A DNA stretch of 64,000 bases from Marinomonas aquiplantarum (GTDB lineage: Bacteria; Pseudomonadota; Gammaproteobacteria; Pseudomonadales; Marinomonadaceae), in NCBI RefSeq assembly GCF_003314975.1, contig NZ_QNRF01000003.1, positions 310,001-374,000 of the forward strand, in the 5' to 3' direction. Positions 17,689-26,542 of this stretch are shown here, in pieces. The translations under genes were made by a program, and so were the position numbers. The number at the start of each line of letters is the position of its first letter. Position 1 is the stretch's first letter. The notes beneath the pieces are model-generated. The model was given only the letters and a program-made list of their open reading frames with translations, had not been told where the DNA came from and did not search any database.

Positions 17689-19401
17689 TTATTGACAGGC
17701 AAAACTGGCCGCACTTTCTGGATCACCCTTACCATCATAAGTCGCAACGCTTGGGAAAGGACACAAAGGACGAGTACGATCGTCAGACCAATCCGTCGGT
17801 AACTCTTTGTTTGCTCCACCTGGGTTATTGGCACCGCGCGCAGAGGCAATAACTTGCTCTGGTTGTTCGCCCTTTTCTACCCAATTCACCAGAGGCGTCA
17901 GCATGTCGAATTGATCAACCGACTGACCGCCACGACAGTGCGCCATACCAGGCACTGGATAAAATTGTGCGAATTGCCCAGCCTTGCCTTGATTCTCTTG
18001 ATCTAGCGCCTGATACCAATCTTGCGTATCTTGCACAGAGAAAATCGGATCGGACACACCGTGATAGACCATAATTTTGCCACCACGGTCACGCATCACA
18101 CTCATGTCTTGCGGATTTTGTGGCGTCATGAAGCTCATACTGGCTTCTTGATAGATTCCTTCTGTGGCATAGACTTTTTTCACCAGCTCATCGATATCCG
18201 CATTGAATACGTATTCTGGGCCATTGAAATTACGAATGCTCAGGTCTTTCAGTTCCACTGGCGGCGTTTGAAAAATCATGCTCACTGCACCAGAGTCACG
18301 TTTGATTGGCGCACTGTATTCCCAGTTCATTTGATCTTGGTTGCTGATGCCTGCATCGTAAGGGAAAGAGGCGTATACCCGTTCTCCGTTTGACTGACGA
18401 ACGCCATCAAAAATGGTAGCGACTGCGGTTTTCTGTTCTGGGGTCAAACAAGAACCATCACGCCCTGCACTACAAGAAGGAACATCTTTGTCTAAATCAA
18501 ACGCACTTTGGCAAGCATTGTAATCTTGCACCAAACCATCTTTTAAACCATCCAAAGCATCACACTGCTTTAATACGGCTTTGGACACCAGTTGTCGTTC
18601 CTGCAAGGTAAAGGCCGCACTCAAATCGGCTTGCGTTGTACCAGGTACCGACGCATAGACCTGAGCACCTGCAATATTAGCCGTTGCGGCTAAAGGTAAG
18701 CGATAACCAGGCGCGCCCACTAAAAATCCATCGTATTGATCTGCGTATCGTGTTGCCGCCACCATGGCATGACGACCACCATTTGAGCAACCGGCAAAAT
18801 AACTACGATCTGGTGCTTTGCCGTAAACTTGCGACACCACAGATTTCACCATAGGCGTTAACGTACCAACCGCTTGATAACCATAATCCAAGCGCGCTTG
18901 AGGGTCATAACCAAAGGTGGGTAATGGGCGATCATGGCCGGCATCTGAACTGATAACAGCAAAACCTTGGTACAAAGCGTTGGTAATAGGGCCACCAGCA
19001 AAACCACCTTCAGCCGGTTTTACAGAGCCATCTAAGCCGCCATTGGCTTGATATAAAAGGCGACCATTCCATGCTTTCGGCAGGCGAATTTCAAAGCCTA
19101 TAGCGTATTCTTTGCCATCTACTGAACTGACGCGTCGGTTCATTTCCCCTTTTACCAAGCAATGCTCACCAATGGCTTTGCCTGCCACCGACATCTCACC
19201 TTTGGCAACCGATGCTACGGAAAGTATGCTGGTGTTTTGATAAGCAAGTTGATTAGCAAATGCCTCACATTGTTGGGTTAACGTCTCTGAACTGGCTGGA
19301 CTAAGCTGCGCAGTAGAAGACGGTGAAGTAGAGCAAGCGGTCAAAAAAGCAGATGAGACCAGTGTTGCCAATAGTGGTTTATAGGCAGAGTTGCGTTCCA
19401 T
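17689..19401 (-). CDS. Tannase/feruloyl-esterase family lipoprotein
   Basis: A 570-residue secreted esterase. The lipobox LTAC (20-23) gives lipidation at C23, so it is probably anchored in the outer envelope. The tannase-family nucleophile motif is GCSNGG (204-209, Ser206); a C-terminal PGMAHCRGG carries the expected catalytic His and a Cys of the family disulfide. Fungal and bacterial relatives cleave gallate, ferulate or other aromatic esters. The longest frame starts at 19467, but ATG at 19401 is preceded by AAGGAGATATA and begins the lipoprotein signal. It lies alone between a terminator and a gap with two palindromes. The ester substrate cannot be read; aromatic catabolic genes nearby make a phenolic ester plausible. 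Confidence 0.88.
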   Translation of the reverse strand: MERNSAYKPLLATLVSSAFLTACSTSPSSTAQLSPASSETLTQQCEAFANQLAYQNTSILSVASVAKGEMSVAGKAIGEHCLVKGEMNRRVSSVDGKEYAIGFEIRLPKAWNGRLLYQANGGLDGSVKPAEGGFAGGPITNALYQGFAVISSDAGHDRPLPTFGYDPQARLDYGYQAVGTLTPMVKSVVSQVYGKAPDRSYFAGCSNGGRHAMVAATRYADQYDGFLVGAPGYRLPLAATANIAGAQVYASVPGTTQADLSAAFTLQERQLVSKAVLKQCDALDGLKDGLVQDYNACQSAFDLDKDVPSCSAGRDGSCLTPEQKTAVATIFDGVRQSNGERVYASFPYDAGISNQDQMNWEYSAPIKRDSGAVSMIFQTPPVELKDLSIRNFNGPEYVFNADIDELVKKVYATEGIYQEASMSFMTPQNPQDMSVMRDRGGKIMVYHGVSDPIFSVQDTQDWYQALDQENQGKAGQFAQFYPVPGMAHCRGGQSVDQFDMLTPLVNWVEKGEQPEQVIASARGANNPGGANKELPTDWSDDRTRPLCPFPSVATYDGKGDPESAASFACQ

Positions 19402-19414
19402 TATATCTCCTTGT

Positions 19415-19453
19415 AGCCGTTTACGGCTTATATTGTTGTTATTTTCAACAATA
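19415..19453. promoter_or_regulatory. Two palindromes upstream of the tannase gene
   Basis: AGCCGT-TT-ACGGCT (19415-19428) and TATTGTTG-N7-CAACAATA (19431-19453) are both perfect inverted repeats 14-52 nt upstream of the tannase ATG. The outer one overlaps where a promoter would sit and looks like an operator; the inner one would be in the 5' untranslated RNA. The rest of the gap to 19610 shows nothing further. Confidence 0.5.
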
Positions 19454-19610
19454 AGAATATATAACAAAATTCATTTTGCAAACCCATAACCACAATTAAT
19501 AGCCGACCTACCAGCGAGCTTCCACACAAAGTCATTTACTAGTCCGTTAAAGCCAATGGTAAGTCAGTCTTTTTACTCACTTACCATGGTATGTATGCGT
19601 GCTACTGGAC

Positions 19611-20396
19611 TTAATCTTCAAAAATCGCCACTGCTCTTACAAAGCCAGCCGAGGCTTTTTCTATCTTGTAGGGGAAGCATGACACGGTAAAACCATAAGG
19701 CGGCAATGACTCTAAATTAGACAGTTTTTCCATTTGACCATAGGCAATATCACGACCAGCCTTGTGTCCTTCCCAGACAATGGCCGGATTTTTTTCATCA
19801 GCAAAACGTTTTGCCGTATGACTAAAAGGCGCATCCCAACTCCATGCATCCGTCCCAACAATGCGCACTCCTTTTTCTAACAAGAATAAAGTTCCCTCTC
19901 GCCCTATCCCTACACCGGCATTTAAGTAGTTAGGCGTACCATATAATTGCCCTGCTCTGGTATTGATCAACACGATATCCAATGGCTGAAGTTCATAATC
20001 AATCCGATCCAACTCCTGCTGAATTTCCTCAGCGCCAATGACATAACCATCGGGAAAATGCCTAAAATCCAGTTTGACACCATTTTGCAAACACCAATCC
20101 AACGGCATCTCATCAATCCCCCAAGATGGATTACCTCCATCCGTAGTCGATGCATAATGCCAAGGCGCATCCATATGAGTGCCACTATGGGTAGTCAAGA
20201 CCATATCTTCGACAGCCCAGCCTTCTTGACCGGGCAAATCCTCAGCACTTAACCCTGGAAACATAGCCAACAAACTAGGTAACCCTTGCTGGTGATCTTG
20301 GTATTTAATTTTCGGTAATAACAGCGGCGGGTCAGTATAAGGATTATTGTTAAGGCTGACGGACAAATCCACCATACGACGTTTTGACGATGACAT
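19611..20396 (-). CDS. Cyclase-family metal hydrolase (kynurenine formamidase-like)
   Basis: A 261-residue protein of the cyclase/Kyn-formamidase family, metal-dependent hydrolases that open amides or lactones. The signature HSGTHMDAPWH is at 70-80 (H70, H74, D76, H80). The longest frame begins at 20507 inside the neighbouring hydrolase gene; ATG at 20396, 7 nt after that gene's stop, gives the normal family N-terminus. It is the last gene of an operon with a fumarylacetoacetase-family hydrolase and an MFS transporter. No other tryptophan-pathway genes are present, so a ring lactone or amide intermediate of the local pathway is a better guess than formylkynurenine. Confidence 0.82.
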   Translation of the reverse strand: MSSSKRRMVDLSVSLNNNPYTDPPLLLPKIKYQDHQQGLPSLLAMFPGLSAEDLPGQEGWAVEDMVLTTHSGTHMDAPWHYASTTDGGNPSWGIDEMPLDWCLQNGVKLDFRHFPDGYVIGAEEIQQELDRIDYELQPLDIVLINTRAGQLYGTPNYLNAGVGIGREGTLFLLEKGVRIVGTDAWSWDAPFSHTAKRFADEKNPAIVWEGHKAGRDIAYGQMEKLSNLESLPPYGFTVSCFPYKIEKASAGFVRAVAIFED

Positions 20397-20403
20397 AGTT
20401 GCT

Positions 20404-21399
20404 TTAATCTGCAAGGTTAGTTCCCCCTTGGATAACAATTTGATCAATGGCTCCGAAGATGCTCTCTGCAGAACCATTAAATGCTTCCATACGGATACGA
20501 TCACCAAATTTCATGAAATCCGTTTGAGCCTGCCCTGTAGTAATCATTTCGAGCGCTCTTTTTTCAGCAATACAAGAGCTCCCTCGTGCAGTCTCTTTGT
20601 TGGAAACAGTACCTGAGCCAATGATGGTCCCTGTGGTAAGTTTTCGAGTTAGAGCGGCATGCGCAATCAGTTCACCAAACGTGAAATTCATTTCATCACC
20701 GTTAGCGTTACCAAACCATTGTCCGTTCCACGTTACGCTCAAAGGTAAACAAACACGACCGTCACACCACTGATCACCCAGTTCATCTGGGGTAACCGCA
20801 ACGGGTGAAAAGCTGGAAGAAGGCTTCGCTTGCAGGAAACCAAAACCGCCCTTTATTTCCCTTTGGATGAAACCGCGCAGACTGACATCATTCACCAACA
20901 TAATCAGGCGAATATGTGACAGCGCTTGTTCCACGGAGCACCCCATTGGTACCTCTTCAACTACCACCGCAAACTCACCCTCAAAATCAATGCCATGACG
21001 CTCATCCGGTAATTCAATTGGATCATTAGCCCCCAAAAAACAATCGGACGCCCCTTGGTACATCAAGGGTATGGTGTCGAAATCCTCCTGTGGCGGTAGT
21101 GAAAATGCCTTCTGAACCAGTTCCCCATGGTTTAAAAACGCGGAACCATCACACCACTGATAAGTGCGAGGTAAGGGAGCCATCATTTGTTCACTGTAAA
21201 AATCAAAAGAGGCTTCCAGTTCACCGTTATTCAATGCCTCATATATTGGTTGCATAACAGGCATTAAGCTTTGCCAGTGATCTAATAAATGCTGCATAGT
21301 TGGCGCGATCGCATCCAAACTAAAGGCTTTGGATAAATCTCTGGAAACCAGTAGCAAACCGCCGTCCTTAAGATCATTTTTCATTGTTGCAAACTTCAT
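20404..21399 (-). CDS. Fumarylacetoacetase-family hydrolase, paralogue 1
   Basis: A 331-residue FAH-fold hydrolase. Metal-binding acids are visible in GIDFEGEFAVVV and VNDVSLR; IIGSGTVSN and GSSCIAEKRALE are shared with a second copy at 49.9 kb. Family members cleave C-C bonds of 2,4-diketo or acylpyruvate acids. The start at ATG 21399 (MKFATM, with GGGAGG just upstream) aligns with the paralogue's MKLATF; an earlier in-frame ATG at 21414 exists. It lies between the cyclase-family gene (7 nt) and the MFS transporter (29 nt), so the three form an uptake-and-hydrolysis operon. Confidence 0.85.
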   Translation of the reverse strand: MKFATMKNDLKDGGLLLVSRDLSKAFSLDAIAPTMQHLLDHWQSLMPVMQPIYEALNNGELEASFDFYSEQMMAPLPRTYQWCDGSAFLNHGELVQKAFSLPPQEDFDTIPLMYQGASDCFLGANDPIELPDERHGIDFEGEFAVVVEEVPMGCSVEQALSHIRLIMLVNDVSLRGFIQREIKGGFGFLQAKPSSSFSPVAVTPDELGDQWCDGRVCLPLSVTWNGQWFGNANGDEMNFTFGELIAHAALTRKLTTGTIIGSGTVSNKETARGSSCIAEKRALEMITTGQAQTDFMKFGDRIRMEAFNGSAESIFGAIDQIVIQGGTNLAD

Positions 21400-21428
21400 C
21401 AAACCTCCCATCACCTCAACAAGGTGAA

Positions 21429-22652
21429 TTAAACTGCCGTTTTCTCACCTTTAATGGAATCTGTTGATGACTCTCTCGGCCCAGTCACCGGAATAAACAA
21501 GGACAAGATACCCGCCAAAAGCAGTAAACTGGAGGCTGTCATTAACCATGAGATATAGTTGCCTGATAGATCATAAAGACGACCAGCCAAATACGGACCA
21601 ACAGCCCCACCCACTAAAAACACGGCATACACTAGACCATACGCCAAGCCATAAATTTGACGCGCAAATAAGCGACCAATTAAGAAGGCAATCAAATCCA
21701 CTTCAGCGCCGATTGCTAAACCGGTAATAATGGCCCCCAACTTAGCGTAAGCTGGGCCACCTAGACCAAGAACCAAGAAGCCGGCACTGGCGACCACAAA
21801 TAACCCTGCGGTAATGAAGGCTGCCGAAAATCGGTCCAACAAGAAACCAACAACCAGTCGACCTATGATCACAGAGACACCGATTAAAGAAGCAATTGCC
21901 CCCGCTTGCGGTGGTGTTAAGCCACTGTCAGTCAACATAGAAAAGAAATGCGCGACTGTGCCGAGCACAGCCAATGCGGTGAGCAAAAAGATCAAACATA
22001 GGTGATAAAAACACCAGTTATTTAACAAAGTACTAATCGGCGTTGATTTCACTTCTTTCGTGACCTCAGAGTCTTTCGCACCGATTAACAACAACCAGAC
22101 AACGGGAATGGCAGCCGCCACGACAACACCGAGGACAAAGTAACCTGCTCGCCAACCATGACTGGCGACGTAAGGTGCTAATAATTCCGGTAATAAAATC
22201 GCCCCTGTGCCAGTACCAGTCAAAATAACGCCCAAGGCTTTGCCTCGGTTTTTTTGAAAAGCCACAATCACTAAACGAGTAAAAGGCAATGGGGTTGACC
22301 CCGCTGTCAGCATGGACATAATGGCAATAATCACCAAATAACTGGTCAATCCAGTTGTAAAGTAGCCCAATGAGAAGAAAGACAATGACACCAAAGCTAA
22401 GGAAATTAATGCGACCTTAGCGCTGCCAAAACGATCGACGAGCCAACCTGTAGGAATCACCATGATGGCCGCAAAGCTGGTACCGATTAAAGCACCCAAA
22501 GAGGAATCCGCCCGAGTCCAACCAAACTCAGCCGCCAAGGGCTTCATAAAAATGCCAATGGAATAGAAATAAATGGAGCTAACGCCGACTGAAATACCAA
22601 TGAACGCGGCAAGCAGAACACGCCAATTTTGTAGAAATTCGGAATCTTTCAT
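21429..22652 (-). CDS. MFS transporter (monocarboxylate/OFA-like)
   Basis: A 407-residue major facilitator protein with twelve membrane segments. The N-terminal half has GIFMKPLAAEFGWTRADSSLG and GWLVDRFGSAKVALI, typical of the MCT/oxalate-formate antiporter-like branch that moves organic acids. ATG at 22652 has AGGAGAGGT upstream and overlaps the stop of a 44-codon ORF (ATGA). The downstream hydrolases suggest it imports the organic acid they act on. A NodD-type LysR gene is divergent at 22922 and is the likely regulator. Confidence 0.87.
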   Translation of the reverse strand: MKDSEFLQNWRVLLAAFIGISVGVSSIYFYSIGIFMKPLAAEFGWTRADSSLGALIGTSFAAIMVIPTGWLVDRFGSAKVALISLALVSLSFFSLGYFTTGLTSYLVIIAIMSMLTAGSTPLPFTRLVIVAFQKNRGKALGVILTGTGTGAILLPELLAPYVASHGWRAGYFVLGVVVAAAIPVVWLLLIGAKDSEVTKEVKSTPISTLLNNWCFYHLCLIFLLTALAVLGTVAHFFSMLTDSGLTPPQAGAIASLIGVSVIIGRLVVGFLLDRFSAAFITAGLFVVASAGFLVLGLGGPAYAKLGAIITGLAIGAEVDLIAFLIGRLFARQIYGLAYGLVYAVFLVGGAVGPYLAGRLYDLSGNYISWLMTASSLLLLAGILSLFIPVTGPRESSTDSIKGEKTAV

Positions 22653-22783
22653 TTTACCTCTCCTGTCGATTGTCCGTTAATGCGCAACGCCTCAATGCCT
22701 GAAATAGCATATGAAAACATTGCCAACGAAAAGGCATTTACAGTAGGGTAAAGTGAATGCAGAAGTAGATATATTCGTTTCAT
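22649..22783 (-). CDS. 44-residue hydrophobic small ORF coupled to the MFS gene
   Basis: An ATG at 22783 with GAGGAAA about 9 nt upstream opens a frame of 44 residues ending in a TGA that overlaps the MFS start codon (ATGA). The product starts MKRIYLLLHSLYPTVNAFSL and has one probable membrane segment, then a short polar tail. The MFS ribosome site lies within its last codons. Its good start signal and stop-start overlap argue for real translation, either as a small membrane partner of the transporter or as a coupling leader. I do not recognise a family. Confidence 0.5.
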   Translation of the reverse strand: MKRIYLLLHSLYPTVNAFSLAMFSYAISGIEALRINGQSTGEVK

Positions 22784-22921
22784 GATTGAGTTTTCCTCAT
22801 TTATTTTTATTGTGTCGGTATGCAAAATCCATAATAAATGAAGAATAAAGTATTAAAAAAATCGTATTTCTCGATATCAAGCATCTATTTTTTTGAATAC
22901 TAATAAAAAGAAGGAAATTCA

Positions 22922-23827
22922 ATGCGTTTTCATCATTTAGACCTAAACTTGCTGGTCGCACTCGATACCATTTTAACCGAGCGAAATGTGACTCATGCCG
23001 CACAAAAACTAAACATTAGTCAGTCTGCTGCAAGTGGTTTGTTATCTCGGTTGAGAGAGTATTTTGACGATGAGTTACTGGTGCAATCAGGGCGTCAAAT
23101 GTTACCCACTCCACTGGCTGTCTCCTTACAAGAGCCTCTCAAACGAGTCTTATTAGACATCAAAACCAATATCGTCGGAGACAAACATTTCGACCCCCTT
23201 GAATCGAATCGCCATTTCAAAATCATGGCCTCGGATTATGTAACAACCGTTTTTCTGAGCCCTTTATTCAACCAGGTCCATCGTTTGGCTCCGAACATGA
23301 CCTTCGACATTATCCCCAATAACAATCATTACAACGACGCCATCGCCAGAGGAGAGATTGACTTTCTGATCCAACCTAACTTCTATATGAATAATGATCA
23401 CCCCAAGGCACTTTTATTTGAAGACTCCTATTCCTGTGTCGTTTGGCGAGATAACCCTCTAGTGGGCGACACCATTAATAATGAAGAGTATTTGAATTTA
23501 GGTCACGTGGTGATCAATTTAGGTGAGATGCGGGCTCCAAGCTTTGAAGAAGATTTCGCGAAAAAGTATGGTCAAGACAGGCGTATTGAAGTCTCCACCA
23601 GCGACTTTAATACCTTGCCCCACTTGGTTGTAGGCACCAACCGTATCACTGTGATGCAGACTCGCCTGGCTCGCATTCATGCGAAAACCCTGCCGATTAA
23701 GATCATTAATACACCTGAGCCCATCCCAAGTTTGCGAGAATACATGCAATGGAATCATATTCTCGACAGTGACCCTGCACACCAATGGCTTAGAGACCTG
23801 TGCCAGAAAATACTGTCTACAGACTAG
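22922..23827 (+). CDS. NodD-type LysR regulator 1
   Basis: A 301-residue LysR protein starting MRFHHLDLNLLVALDTILTE, the N-terminus typical of the NodD/NahR branch, with HTH VTHAAQKLNISQSAASGLLSRLR and effector domain from about 90. It is clearly related to the LysR at 57.9-58.8 kb, which also sits beside a fumarylacetoacetase-family system. It is divergent from the small ORF/MFS/hydrolase operon and probably activates it. AAGGAAATTCA precedes the ATG. A weak ATCG-N7-CGAT dyad at 22861-22875 could be part of its site. Confidence 0.88.
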   Translation: MRFHHLDLNLLVALDTILTERNVTHAAQKLNISQSAASGLLSRLREYFDDELLVQSGRQMLPTPLAVSLQEPLKRVLLDIKTNIVGDKHFDPLESNRHFKIMASDYVTTVFLSPLFNQVHRLAPNMTFDIIPNNNHYNDAIARGEIDFLIQPNFYMNNDHPKALLFEDSYSCVVWRDNPLVGDTINNEEYLNLGHVVINLGEMRAPSFEEDFAKKYGQDRRIEVSTSDFNTLPHLVVGTNRITVMQTRLARIHAKTLPIKIINTPEPIPSLREYMQWNHILDSDPAHQWLRDLCQKILSTD

Positions 23828-23830
23828 ACA

Positions 23831-23860
23831 AATAAAAAAAGAGGAGGCAGTCGCCTCCTC
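23831..23860 (-). terminator. Intrinsic terminator of the porin gene
   Basis: GAGGAGGC (23841-23848), 4-nt loop, GCCTCCTC (23853-23860), with a T-run read on the minus strand at 23833-23840. It lies 34 nt beyond the porin stop and oppositely follows the LysR gene, which it may also end less efficiently. Confidence 0.85.
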
Positions 23861-23893
23861 AAATGCTCGGGAAATCTATCACTCTATTCGAGT

Positions 23894-25045
23894 TTAAAAG
23901 GCGTAGCTTACGCCTGTACCATAGCTAGTACCAGAAGATTGATCCGTGACCTCATCTTTCATTATGCGCGTAAACCAAGTCGCTTGTTTCGATAGCGCAT
24001 AGTCATAACCCAATGTCACCGTAGTACGCTGCAGATCTTTCGCCCAACTTCGTTCCATTGTGCTGTTGCCCAAAGACGCTTTTACCACGCCTGAAGCAAC
24101 GGGTGAAGACACCCCAACTTGCAGCATTTTAATTTGAAAATCTTGGTTAACACTGGCCCGTAAACCTTCGACCTTACTCTGACTTACTTGTCCGTAAAGC
24201 TTGAATGTTTTGAAGTCATAGGACAAACCTAACTGAGTATTCGAGTAATCTTCCGCGCTGAAAGTTGGCGTCGCTTCTGGCAAAGAAGAGAACCCAAGAG
24301 GATAAGTAAAGGTCGCACCTTTGATCTCATCCACCGAAACAACAGCAGCAAATGGGAAACCACCTACCGTCACACTCGCACCGTAACGCTCGCCTGTCGT
24401 ACCACCCTCATCTGGAGCAGCCATAACAGCGACGCTCATACCTGATATCTTAGGCAATGAATATTGTATGGCGTTATCCCACGCCGAGTCAGTGCTGCCC
24501 AATCCGGTTGCCATGGGTTGCGCCGGACTGCCCACATAAGTGTGCATAAAACTTGGGCTGTAAGTACTGGTCGCACCAAAAGGGTTAAAACGAATGGTAT
24601 TGATGAAGTTCAATGACGTCAGTCGACCGGCTTTGATACTCCCTAGAGAACCTTCTAAGCCCCCCCACGCATAACGACTATAGAAGCTCTCATTCGTTAA
24701 TCCTCTGGTGCTATCGCCCTTGTCAATTTGGATAAAGCTCGATATGCCCATTTTCGCCGTCAAGCCATCTGACAACTTAGACTGCCCAGACAAAGCAATA
24801 TGAGATGTGGTCATCATATTGCTGTCCACAGACACATCGGCATCGCCTTGACTACTCAATTGCCGCGACTGAACGCCTAAATTGAATACCCCAGAAAAAC
24901 GTAACGAAGATGTTTCCGATGAATACAAGTCTCCGGCCACCGCACTGCCAGTCGCCAAAGCACAGGTAAGAAAAATGCCTAAAGGTTTTAGAGAAATACA
25001 TGAAGAGAAAAGGTTTACACTAGAATTTCGCGTGACCATGTTCAT
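23894..25045 (-). CDS. Gram-negative porin
   Basis: A 383-residue outer-membrane porin of the general trimeric type. A signal peptide ends near SAVAGD (residue 39); the mature protein opens SSLRFSGVFNLGVQSRQL, the usual first strand, and ends TGVSYAF with the terminal Phe needed for barrel insertion. RYAWGGLEGSLGSIKAGRL is the typical strand before the constriction loop. It stands alone between a terminator and a 415-nt gap, and may admit the aromatic acids metabolised by the adjoining island. Start may be the first or second ATG (25045 or 25039). Confidence 0.87.
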   Translation of the reverse strand: MNMVTRNSSVNLFSSCISLKPLGIFLTCALATGSAVAGDLYSSETSSLRFSGVFNLGVQSRQLSSQGDADVSVDSNMMTTSHIALSGQSKLSDGLTAKMGISSFIQIDKGDSTRGLTNESFYSRYAWGGLEGSLGSIKAGRLTSLNFINTIRFNPFGATSTYSPSFMHTYVGSPAQPMATGLGSTDSAWDNAIQYSLPKISGMSVAVMAAPDEGGTTGERYGASVTVGGFPFAAVVSVDEIKGATFTYPLGFSSLPEATPTFSAEDYSNTQLGLSYDFKTFKLYGQVSQSKVEGLRASVNQDFQIKMLQVGVSSPVASGVVKASLGNSTMERSWAKDLQRTTVTLGYDYALSKQATWFTRIMKDEVTDQSSGTSYGTGVSYAF

Positions 25046-25460
25046 AGTTTAAGTATCCATATTGTTATTTTTGTTAAGATTGTTTTGAAGCTAAACAATA
25101 AATAAGGAAACTTATCTTTAAAAATCGATTATTGTGATATCTTATATCCAATTTTTAATATAACACTTTATGCAATTTTGCCCTGTGCCATTTCTAAATA
25201 AAGCACATATTTTGCTTTCATATAATGGTATGAATCCCTATATTATGCGTGATATATATGTCAAAAAATTACGCTTAAAGTGCTATGAGTCAACAAGACG
25301 GTGGCAGCGATACTAGTGAGTTGGGACGTTTGGCTAGACGTTTTAAAAGCAAGTGAATGACGATATTACTCATAATATGAGCCATCGCCATCCTGCTAGA
25401 AAGGCCTGCCTTACTGACAATGAGGCTCTTATCAGGATGACTAGAATTGAACTCAGTTTA
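25046..25460. other. 415-nt gap with no recognised gene
   Basis: AT-rich near the porin, which it should contain the promoter of. Toward the right there are two very short frames (25285-25356, 23 codons; 25377-25469, 30 codons) with weak ribosome sites and no recognisable similarity; I treat them as chance. No convincing repeat or terminator was found. Confidence 0.5.
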
Positions 25461-26366
25461 CTATTCTGAAAACAATTCAAAGATCAAATTCCGAAACCAG
25501 ACATTGCCCGTGTCCTGATGATAACGGCGATGCCAAAACATATTGATTTGCGCTGGAGGAATATCGACAGGATGGGCTTTCACGATTAAATTCAGATTTT
25601 CGGCCGTTTGTAGAGCCAGCTTTTCAGTCACGGTGGCAATAAGATCGGTTTTTGCCACAATGTAAGGTGCCGAAATAAAGTGCGGGAGTTTCAATTTACT
25701 GACTCGTAATACTCCACTTTTTGCTAATAATTTCTCCACCCTACCATGCCCTGTATCTCGAGCCTCTATTATAATGTGCTCTGATTTAGAGAAGTCTTCT
25801 AAGGTTAACTTTCCCGTCGCACAAGGATGTCCTTCTCGCATCAAACAAACATAATCTTGATCGAATAAACGACGCTGATAAAAACCAGCTTCCAGTTGTG
25901 GTAACAGTCCAATGGCCAGATCCACACTGCCAGTTTCTAGCTCTTCTTTTAAGGAATGCCCTTGGTCTCTTACCGTGCTGACCGAAATATTAGGGGCGTG
26001 CTCAGCAAGGTAGGCCATCAGACGCGGCAACATATAAATCTCCCCCAAATCCGTCATATTGATGCAAAAAGATCGGTCACTCGACAAAGGATCAAAACGC
26101 TCCTGATAATTTAATCCGTCCTGCAATGTACTCAACGAATAGCCAATAGATTCCGCAATACTGTCTGCAAATGGCGTAGGTCTCATACCTCGCGCCGTCC
26201 TTTCAAATAACTCGTCATGCAAGGCCAGCCTTAGCCTCGCAAGCGCATTACTGACCGCAGGTTGTGTCAATCCTAGGTGCTCTGCTACCAAACCAGTTTT
26301 CCGTTCTCGGTACATTAGTTGAAAAACAACCAGCAAATTTAAATCAATATCTTGTAGTCGAATCAT
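25461..26366 (-). CDS. nagR: NahR/NagR-type LysR regulator of salicylate genes
   Basis: A 301-residue LysR protein very close to NahR/NagR: DIDLNLLVVF at the start, HTH with LGLTQPAVSNALARLR, MTDLGEIYMLPRLMAYL, DLAIGLLPQLEAGFYQRRLF and INMFWHRRYHQD near the end. NahR and NagR activate naphthalene/salicylate operons in response to salicylate. The longest frame starts at 26474, but ATG at 26366 matches the family N-terminus. It is divergent from the salicylate 5-hydroxylase reductase gene across 176 nt, the classical activator arrangement. Identity of the family is firm; effector specificity is inferred from the genes it faces. Confidence 0.9.
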   Translation of the reverse strand: MIRLQDIDLNLLVVFQLMYRERKTGLVAEHLGLTQPAVSNALARLRLALHDELFERTARGMRPTPFADSIAESIGYSLSTLQDGLNYQERFDPLSSDRSFCINMTDLGEIYMLPRLMAYLAEHAPNISVSTVRDQGHSLKEELETGSVDLAIGLLPQLEAGFYQRRLFDQDYVCLMREGHPCATGKLTLEDFSKSEHIIIEARDTGHGRVEKLLAKSGVLRVSKLKLPHFISAPYIVAKTDLIATVTEKLALQTAENLNLIVKAHPVDIPPAQINMFWHRRYHQDTGNVWFRNLIFELFSE

Positions 26367-26542
26367 GGTAGAGATCTCACCGTTGTGAATAGTTATTATT
26401 AGGATTATTTTATATCTGAATATCTCAACAACTTCTATAGTCAATTCCATGCAACAGCATCGCACATAAATCAAACAATAATAAGAGACCTTTTCACGTC
26501 ATCACAGTAGCCGTATAAAGATCTCAATTAATAAGAGCGACC
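26367..26542. promoter_or_regulatory. Divergent nagR / salicylate hydroxylase promoter region
   Basis: A 176-nt AT-rich gap between the regulator and the first catabolic gene. By analogy with NahR/NagR systems it should contain the LysR site and both promoters. I could not identify a convincing operator; a stretch at 26491-26504 only loosely recalls the NahR box. Confidence 0.45.

Noticed and set aside
22922..23827. Calling either NodD-type LysR a true NodD
   Set aside because: The N-terminal style is shared by the wider NodD/NahR branch and no nodulation genes are near.
25285..25469. Two very short frames (23 and 30 codons) in the 415-nt gap, considered as gene or transposase remnants
   Set aside because: No recognisable similarity, weak start signals and no terminal repeats.
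26491..26504. NahR-box-like stretch upstream of nagAa
   Set aside because: Only part of the ATTCACGCT-N2-TGAT pattern is recognisable and spacing is off; kept as a weak remark, not a called site.
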